Source of the DNA: Candidatus Kerfeldbacteria bacterium
GTDB lineage: Bacteria; Patescibacteriota; Patescibacteriia; Veblenbacterales; UBA10138
NCBI GenBank assembly: GCA_016234305.1
Contig: JACRFM010000081.1
Span: 1 to 16,868, forward strand
Direction of reading: 5' to 3'
Length of the DNA: 16,868 nt
Under the pieces are notes generated by a model. That model made no database searches and was not told where the DNA came from. It worked only from the letters and a program-made list of their open reading frames with translations. Shown here piece after piece: positions 12,705 to 16,868 of the stretch; the first letter of the stretch is position 1, and each line of letters begins with the position of its first letter. A program made the position numbers and the translations under genes.

Positions 12705-15392
12705 ATGATGAAATTTAAGCTATTTAGATATTGGCGCCAAGGCGCCATTGGTTTGTTTGTAATCTTGTCTTTGGCCGTTACTTCCCAGTATGCCTTGGCG
12801 GAATTGACTATTTCCAGCTATAACATTAATTCACAAGGCAACCTGACTTTAACTTTTGACGGCACCACCTTTGATACTAATAAAACCACTTTAGGCGTAA
12901 CTGACCCGACAGCTAATCGCACTATCACCCTGCCGGATAATAGCGGCCTAGTGCCACTAGCTACCGCGGCCAATACCTTGTTCTTCACGACCACGGCTAA
13001 CACCAGCCTGATTTTACCCACCTCTGGCACCTTGGCTACATTAGCTGGCGCTGAAACCTTAACCAACAAAACTTTAACCGCGCCAGTGATGGCTACGATT
13101 TCCAATACTGGTACCTTAACCTTGCCGACTGCAACTGATACTTTGGTTGGCCGGGCCACCACTGATACTTTGACCAATAAAACTCTGTCCACTGGCTCTA
13201 CTTGGCAAGGTTCGATTATTGGTTCAGCCTACGGCGGTACGGGCAACGGTTTTACTAAATTCACTGGCCCCACCACAACCGAAAAAACTTTTACCTTGCC
13301 GGATGCCTCAGCCGCTATTCTTACCACTAATACGGCCGTCACTGTGGCGCAAGGCGGCACGGGCGTTTCCACCCTAACCGGACTAGTCAAGGGTAATGGC
13401 GCCTCGGCCTTTTCGGTCGCCACTTCAGGTACAGATTATTCAGCTGGAACTTCCGCTTTAGCTACCGGTATTTTAAAATCAACCACCACTACCGGCGCCT
13501 TGACAATTGCCGTGGCTGGAGATTTTCCGACTTTAAACCAAAATACTACCGGCACAGCCGCCGGACTTTCTGCTACTTTAGCTGTGGCTGGTGGAGGCAC
13601 AGGAGCTACAACTTTAACAGGCATATTGGTAGGAGATGGAACAAATACAGTTACTGCTATAACTGGAACAGCTTCCCAAGTATTAAGAAGAAATGCCGGT
13701 AATACCGCTTATGAGTTTTTTACACTGACTGGTGGTGATATGGTCCTGGCTGATATTCAAACCGTAACCGGAGCCAAAACATTTAATTCAGGCAAACTTA
13801 TTCTGGCGGGCGCTACTTCCGGCACAACTATATTTAATGCCGCCGCCGTCGCCGGAACGACGACAATTACTTTGCCTGGAGCTTCCGGCACCATCTTACT
13901 GACTGACGGTTCAGCCGCTTCGCTTACTTCATTCCCAACTCTTAACCAGAACACTACCGGTTCAGCCGCTACCTTGACCACTGCTCGCACTATTAACGGC
14001 GTATCTTTTAATGGTTCGGCCAATATTACCATTCCCAGCGATATTACTCCCGGAGCTTCCGGAAATGTTTTAACATCCAATGGCACTATCTGGACCAGCG
14101 CCACACCGGCAGTCAGTGGCACCGTCACTTCCGTATCGGTAGTTTCAGCTAACGGTTTTACCGGCACAGTAGCCACCGCTACCACTACTCCAGCCATTAC
14201 ACTCACTACCTCTATTACAGGTTTATTAAAAGGCAATGGCACTGCTATGAGCGCAGCCACTGCCGGCACAGATTATTCAGCTGGAACTTCCGCTTTAGCT
14301 ACCGGTATTTTAAAATCAACCACCACTACCGGCGCCTTGACAATTGCCGTGGCTGGAGATTTCCCGACACTTAATCAAAATACCACTGGCAGCGCGGCCA
14401 CGCTAACGACAGCGCGAACAATCGGCGGAGTAAGTTTTAATGGCTCGGCAAATATCACAGTAGCCACAGCTACTGGTGGTTTTACAGTATCCGGTGGAGC
14501 TTTGGCTTTGGGAGCAAATGATTTAACAATGTCGGGTTCAATTGGAGTTACCGGAACACGAATCACCAAAGGCTGGTTCACTGACGTTGAAAGCACCAAT
14601 ACTCCCACTGTTGGCGGGGTAGCTCTTTATGGTGTTGGCAATGCTTTCTTTACGGTTTCCGGGCCAGCTACCACCGCTAAAACCTTTACTTTCCCCAATG
14701 CTAATTCTACTGTTTTAACCTCTAATGATTTAATAACATTAGCTCAAGGTGGCACGGGCGCGAATCTGACCGCTTCCAATGGTGGCATTTTATATTCTAC
14801 AGCTTCAGCCGGCGCTATTCTGGCAGGTACTGCTACGGCTGGTCAGATTTTGCGTTCCGGCGCTTCAGCCGCCCCGACTTGGTCCACGGCCACTTATCCC
14901 GCCACGGCCGGCACCTCCGGCAATGTGCTTACTTCTAATGGAACGAATTTTGTGAGCCAGGCGGCGAGTAGTGGAAGTTTAACAGGAATTGTTAGTTCAG
15001 ATTTTGTAACAACATCAACAACTTATGTTGATATTACAGAGGCATCTGTGAATGTAGAAGCGAATACTACTTATTTTATAAGTTTCATGATTTCAACAGT
15101 TGGTTCATCTTTAGACTGGGGTCGAGTACAATGGAATTATCCTACTGGATTGACATTGTTTGGAGTCGGTTTATATCATCGAACAGCTACAGATTCAGGA
15201 TCTATTCTTGCAGATCAAACAAGTACTTTTGCGGTTTCTAATACTGAAAATCGTATCAGTTTTTTTAGCGGGAAAGTTGTTGTTGGTTCTACTGCAGGGA
15301 TATTAAAACTTCAATTTAAGAAAGACGCTGATACAGACTTCGCTAATGTCTTCTTCAAAAAAGGTAGTGGTTTTATTTTAATCAAACAATAA
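12705..15392 (+). CDS. Large secreted repetitive fibre-like surface protein
   Basis: 895 residues. A Sec signal peptide is clear: basic MMKFKLFRYWRQ, hydrophobic GAIGLFVILSLAV, cleavage probably after YALA (residue 32). The body (33 to about 760) is Thr/Ala/Gly/Ser-rich with few charged residues and repeats such as AQGGTGVSTLTGLVKGNG, TLTNKTL, TEKTFTLPDASAAILTTN and VLTSNGT, the kind found in phage tail fibres and long bacterial surface fibres. A 95-bp block is repeated exactly (13431-13525 and 14268-14362), encoding TDYSAGTSALATGILKSTTT and following residues. The last ~130 residues (from SLTGIVSSDF) look like a compact beta-rich terminal domain and are written in more AT-rich codons. There is no LPXTG or C-terminal anchor. 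Adhesion to a host cell is a reasonable but unproven role. Confidence 0.88.
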   Translation: MMKFKLFRYWRQGAIGLFVILSLAVTSQYALAELTISSYNINSQGNLTLTFDGTTFDTNKTTLGVTDPTANRTITLPDNSGLVPLATAANTLFFTTTANTSLILPTSGTLATLAGAETLTNKTLTAPVMATISNTGTLTLPTATDTLVGRATTDTLTNKTLSTGSTWQGSIIGSAYGGTGNGFTKFTGPTTTEKTFTLPDASAAILTTNTAVTVAQGGTGVSTLTGLVKGNGASAFSVATSGTDYSAGTSALATGILKSTTTTGALTIAVAGDFPTLNQNTTGTAAGLSATLAVAGGGTGATTLTGILVGDGTNTVTAITGTASQVLRRNAGNTAYEFFTLTGGDMVLADIQTVTGAKTFNSGKLILAGATSGTTIFNAAAVAGTTTITLPGASGTILLTDGSAASLTSFPTLNQNTTGSAATLTTARTINGVSFNGSANITIPSDITPGASGNVLTSNGTIWTSATPAVSGTVTSVSVVSANGFTGTVATATTTPAITLTTSITGLLKGNGTAMSAATAGTDYSAGTSALATGILKSTTTTGALTIAVAGDFPTLNQNTTGSAATLTTARTIGGVSFNGSANITVATATGGFTVSGGALALGANDLTMSGSIGVTGTRITKGWFTDVESTNTPTVGGVALYGVGNAFFTVSGPATTAKTFTFPNANSTVLTSNDLITLAQGGTGANLTASNGGILYSTASAGAILAGTATAGQILRSGASAAPTWSTATYPATAGTSGNVLTSNGTNFVSQAASSGSLTGIVSSDFVTTSTTYVDITEASVNVEANTTYFISFMISTVGSSLDWGRVQWNYPTGLTLFGVGLYHRTATDSGSILADQTSTFAVSNTENRISFFSGKVVVGSTAGILKLQFKKDADTDFANVFFKKGSGFILIKQ
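13431..14362 (+). repeat. Exact 95-bp direct repeat within the fibre gene
   Basis: The 95 bases at 13431-13525 recur identically at 14268-14362, in the same frame. The codons are conserved even at third positions, while neighbouring protein repeats are only similar at residue level. This suggests a recent duplication or gene conversion, and a site where the fibre could lengthen or shorten by recombination (837-bp unit, 279 codons, in frame). Confidence 0.85.
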
Positions 15393-15406
15393 TTCGAAAA
15401 AAAGGG

Positions 15407-15600
15407 AAAAAGGGGTCAGGAAAAAGGGGTCAGGAGCCTTTTAAAAAAGAAAAAAGAAAAAAGGTGTCAGGAACCTTTGTTTTCAAATGTTTTAATTCTC
15501 TAAAAATAATACAATCCCCAAGACCCTTCCTCCAGAGGCGGACAGGCCTTGTCAATCTCGCGGAGGAATTGCCTCCGCAAAAGGAGCCAGGTACCTTTTA
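15407..15600. repeat. Three REP-like palindromes with a GTCAGG-type loop after the fibre gene
   Basis: Hairpins AAAAGG/CCTTTT (about 15422-15442), AAAGGT/ACCTTT (15460-15478) and AAAAGG/CCTTTT (15579-15599) enclose GGTCAGG, GTCAGGA and GCCAGGT loops, with a truncated copy at 15407-15420. The first two stand within 90 bp of the fibre stop and, with their A- and T-runs, could also terminate its transcript. They resemble REP sequences mobilised by RAYT-type transposases; no such gene is in the window. Confidence 0.6.
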
Positions 15601-15678
15601 TTTCTTGGCTACTCTAATGTATCAAGGACTGTCCTTGATATCAGGAAAAAGGAATCTCGCAAGAACCGTTCTTGCGAG
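15527..15678. repeat. Series of perfect palindromes in the spacer before abiE
   Basis: GCGGAGG/CCTCCGC (15560-15566/15572-15578), TATCAAGGAC/GTCCTTGATA around a single T (15620-15640) and CTCGCAAGA/TCTTGCGAG (15656-15664/15670-15678). A TCCTCCAGAGGCGGA sequence near 15527 is a weak relative of the alaS element. No gene is supported in 15393-15776; the 90-codon opening at 15464-15736 is made of these repeats. Confidence 0.65.
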
Positions 15679-15724
15679 GTTGGTTAATGTTAAAAGTTAT
15701 CCACAATCTTTAATTTTGAAGTTG

Positions 15725-15753
15725 TTGCGTTTTTAGCTTCATAGTTATATAAT
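15725..15753 (+). promoter_or_regulatory. Promoter of the abiE pair
   Basis: TTGCGT (15725-15730) and TATAAT (15748-15753) are separated by 17 bp, placing the RNA start near 15760. AAGAAGG (15768-15774) lies two bases before the ATG and is the only clear Shine-Dalgarno-like sequence near a start in this window, although the spacing is tight. Confidence 0.65.
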
Positions 15754-15776
15754 GACTTTATGTTAATAAGAAGGTT

Positions 15777-16388
15777 ATGGTTAAACTAAAAGTCATTTAT
15801 ATTCAAAGAGAGTTAGTAAAACATGGACTTGTTATATTTTCTGTGAATGACTTTTCAAGAATTTTTAAAGTCAAACAAAAAACAGCAAGGGCATTTTTGA
15901 GCTACAATTTAAAGAAAAAAGTTTTTTTAAGAATGAAACGAGGAATTTATATTTATTCCGCTAATCCTCCTACTAAATTTGAAATAGCAAATTATTTATG
16001 GAAACCATCATATATTACATTTGAAACAGCTTTGTCTTTCCATGGAATTATTCCGGAAACTGTGTACACTATCACCTCAGCAACCACTCGATCATCTAGA
16101 GAGTTTAATTTTGAAAACCAAATATACAAATATTATCAAATTAAAAAAAATCTTTTTTTTGGTTATAAACCAATAAAAATTAGAGATAAAATAGTATTGA
16201 TAGCAGATAAAGAAAAAGCACTTTTAGATTATCTATATTTAGCATCGCTAAAAAAACGACTTATCAATGAACGATTAGATTTAAAAAAGATAGACAAGAA
16301 AAGATTAGGAAGATACCTTAATTATTTTATAAAAAATATAAGAAAAAGTAAGCCGCTTATTAATTTAATAAAGAATTTAGATATATGA
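15777..16388 (+). CDS. AbiEi-like antitoxin/transcriptional regulator of a type IV toxin-antitoxin system
   Basis: 203 residues. The N-terminal part (about 1-60) looks like a winged helix-turn-helix (VNDFSRIFKVKQKTARAFLSYNLKKKVFLRMKRGIYIY). The following domain has the family signature KPSYITFETALSFHGIIPET, TSATTRSSREF and KEKALLDYLYLA. In characterised AbiE systems this protein represses its own promoter and counteracts the AbiEii nucleotidyltransferase without forming a tight complex. The ATGA overlap with the next gene indicates coupled translation. The gene is much more AT- and Lys/Ile-rich than its neighbours and ends in TGA, unlike all others here, consistent with horizontal transfer. 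The role in phage defence versus stabilisation is not decided by sequence. Confidence 0.85.
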   Translation: MVKLKVIYIQRELVKHGLVIFSVNDFSRIFKVKQKTARAFLSYNLKKKVFLRMKRGIYIYSANPPTKFEIANYLWKPSYITFETALSFHGIIPETVYTITSATTRSSREFNFENQIYKYYQIKKNLFFGYKPIKIRDKIVLIADKEKALLDYLYLASLKKRLINERLDLKKIDKKRLGRYLNYFIKNIRKSKPLINLIKNLDI

Positions 16389-16868
16389 TTTCACGACAAT
16401 TTATAACAGAATTAAGTACTAAAAATCAGACCTCTGAGCAAAATGTTGCTCGAGAATATTGCCAACATTTGTTTTTGTCCTATCTCTATAAGGGAAATGG
16501 AGCTGAAAGAGTGCTTTTCAAAGGTGGAACCGCTTTAAAAATAGTTTTTAAAAGTCCTAGATTTTCTGAAGATCTAGATTTTTCCGCATACAATATTTCT
16601 ATTCCTAAAATTAATCAATTAGTTGATGAAGTTCTAAAAGACATAAATAAAGAAGGAATACAAACAGAAAAAAAAGTTAATCCGGGAACCGACGGGGAAA
16701 CAAGTGGTGGCTATTTTTCTTTAATTAATTTAAAGTTATTAGAATTTGATTCTGAGATAAAAATTCAAGTTTCTTTGCGTCCCAAAGAGCAAATTGGGAG
16801 TAATACTGCATTAATTGAAAATGATTTTATTCCGCCTTATACTATTGTTTATTTAGAAGAGAAATTAC
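16385..16868 (+). CDS. AbiEii-like nucleotidyltransferase toxin (partial, runs off the window)
   Basis: From ATG 16385, overlapping the antitoxin stop as ATGA, the frame stays open to the window edge (161 codons). It reads MISRQFITELSTKNQTSEQN…, then the family signature VLFKGGTALKIVFKSPRFSEDLDFSA: the GG(T) and D-x-D parts of the nucleotidyltransferase active site (KGGTAL and SEDLDFS). Known AbiEii toxins are nucleotidyltransferases that arrest growth reversibly, in related cases by modifying tRNA ends. The visible part covers the catalytic core; full length would normally be about 250-300 residues. Base composition matches the antitoxin gene. Confidence 0.88.
   Translation, partial: MISRQFITELSTKNQTSEQNVAREYCQHLFLSYLYKGNGAERVLFKGGTALKIVFKSPRFSEDLDFSAYNISIPKINQLVDEVLKDINKEGIQTEKKVNPGTDGETSGGYFSLINLKLLEFDSEIKIQVSLRPKEQIGSNTALIENDFIPPYTIVYLEEKL

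Noticed and set aside
12818..14608. Several long minus-strand frames rich in Val/Ala/Pro opposite the fibre gene
   Set aside because: They mirror the Thr/Ala/Gly-rich codons of the fibre gene on the other strand; the plus strand has the signal peptide and recognisable repeats.
15464..15736. 90-codon open frame in the spacer after the fibre gene
   Set aside because: It reads straight through REP-like hairpins and palindromes, has no family resemblance and no plausible start signal.
1..16868. tRNA, rRNA or other standard RNA genes; alternative genetic code
   Set aside because: No cloverleaf with CCA-type ends or rRNA-like conserved segment was noticed on either strand, and no in-frame UGA occurs in the conserved genes.

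Overview
The window looks like a chromosomal segment of a Candidate Phyla Radiation (Patescibacteria) bacterium, probably Parcubacteria-like. This is inferred from (i) the order infA-rpmJ-rpsM-rpsK-rpsD-rpoA-rplQ-rplM-rpsI, (ii) cut-down housekeeping proteins (alanyl-tRNA synthetase without the C-Ala domain, RpoA without the C-terminal domain), (iii) short hairpin repeats of the kind scattered through such genomes, and (iv) a flippase/glycosyltransferase/secreted-fibre cassette beside the ribosomal genes. UGA is used only as a stop, so the code is the standard bacterial one, not the recoded one of Gracilibacteria/Absconditabacteria. Almost no gene has a Shine-Dalgarno sequence; nearly every start codon is preceded by T (TATG).

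Region 1 (1-2818): the end of an unidentified gene, alaS (overlapping it), and a small membrane-anchored protein. alaS carries an in-frame palindromic insertion flanked by an 11-bp direct repeat.

Region 2 (2784-8263): a good sigma70-type promoter and a structured leader precede infA; then come the ribosomal-protein/rpoA genes, ending in a MITE and a terminator hairpin. This block is interrupted three times, before rpmJ, rplQ and rplM, by five copies of two structured elements: type A (about 252 bp, three copies) and type B (158 bp, two copies). They share a terminal inverted repeat beginning CCCAGTA and each ends exactly one base (T) before an ATG or before the TATG that joins it to the next element. 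Flanking TATG duplications suggest insertion at TATG, which in this genome is the start-codon context.

Region 3 (8301-12097): an apparently leaderless operon of a polysaccharide flippase and two GT-B glycosyltransferases, spaced 4 nt apart, probably making and exporting a surface glycan.

Region 4 (12098-15776): a repeat-rich spacer, a large secreted repetitive fibre-like protein (895 aa) whose last ~130 residues differ in base composition, and a second spacer full of REP-like palindromes.

Region 5 (15725-16868): an AT-rich, probably transferred AbiE type IV toxin-antitoxin pair with its own promoter; the toxin gene runs off the window.

The most noteworthy items are the start-codon-abutting element pairs in the ribosomal operon, the palindromic element inside alaS, and the AT-hook-like tail on a CTD-less RpoA. 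Function of the elements is inference; I could not run homology, folding or covariance searches.
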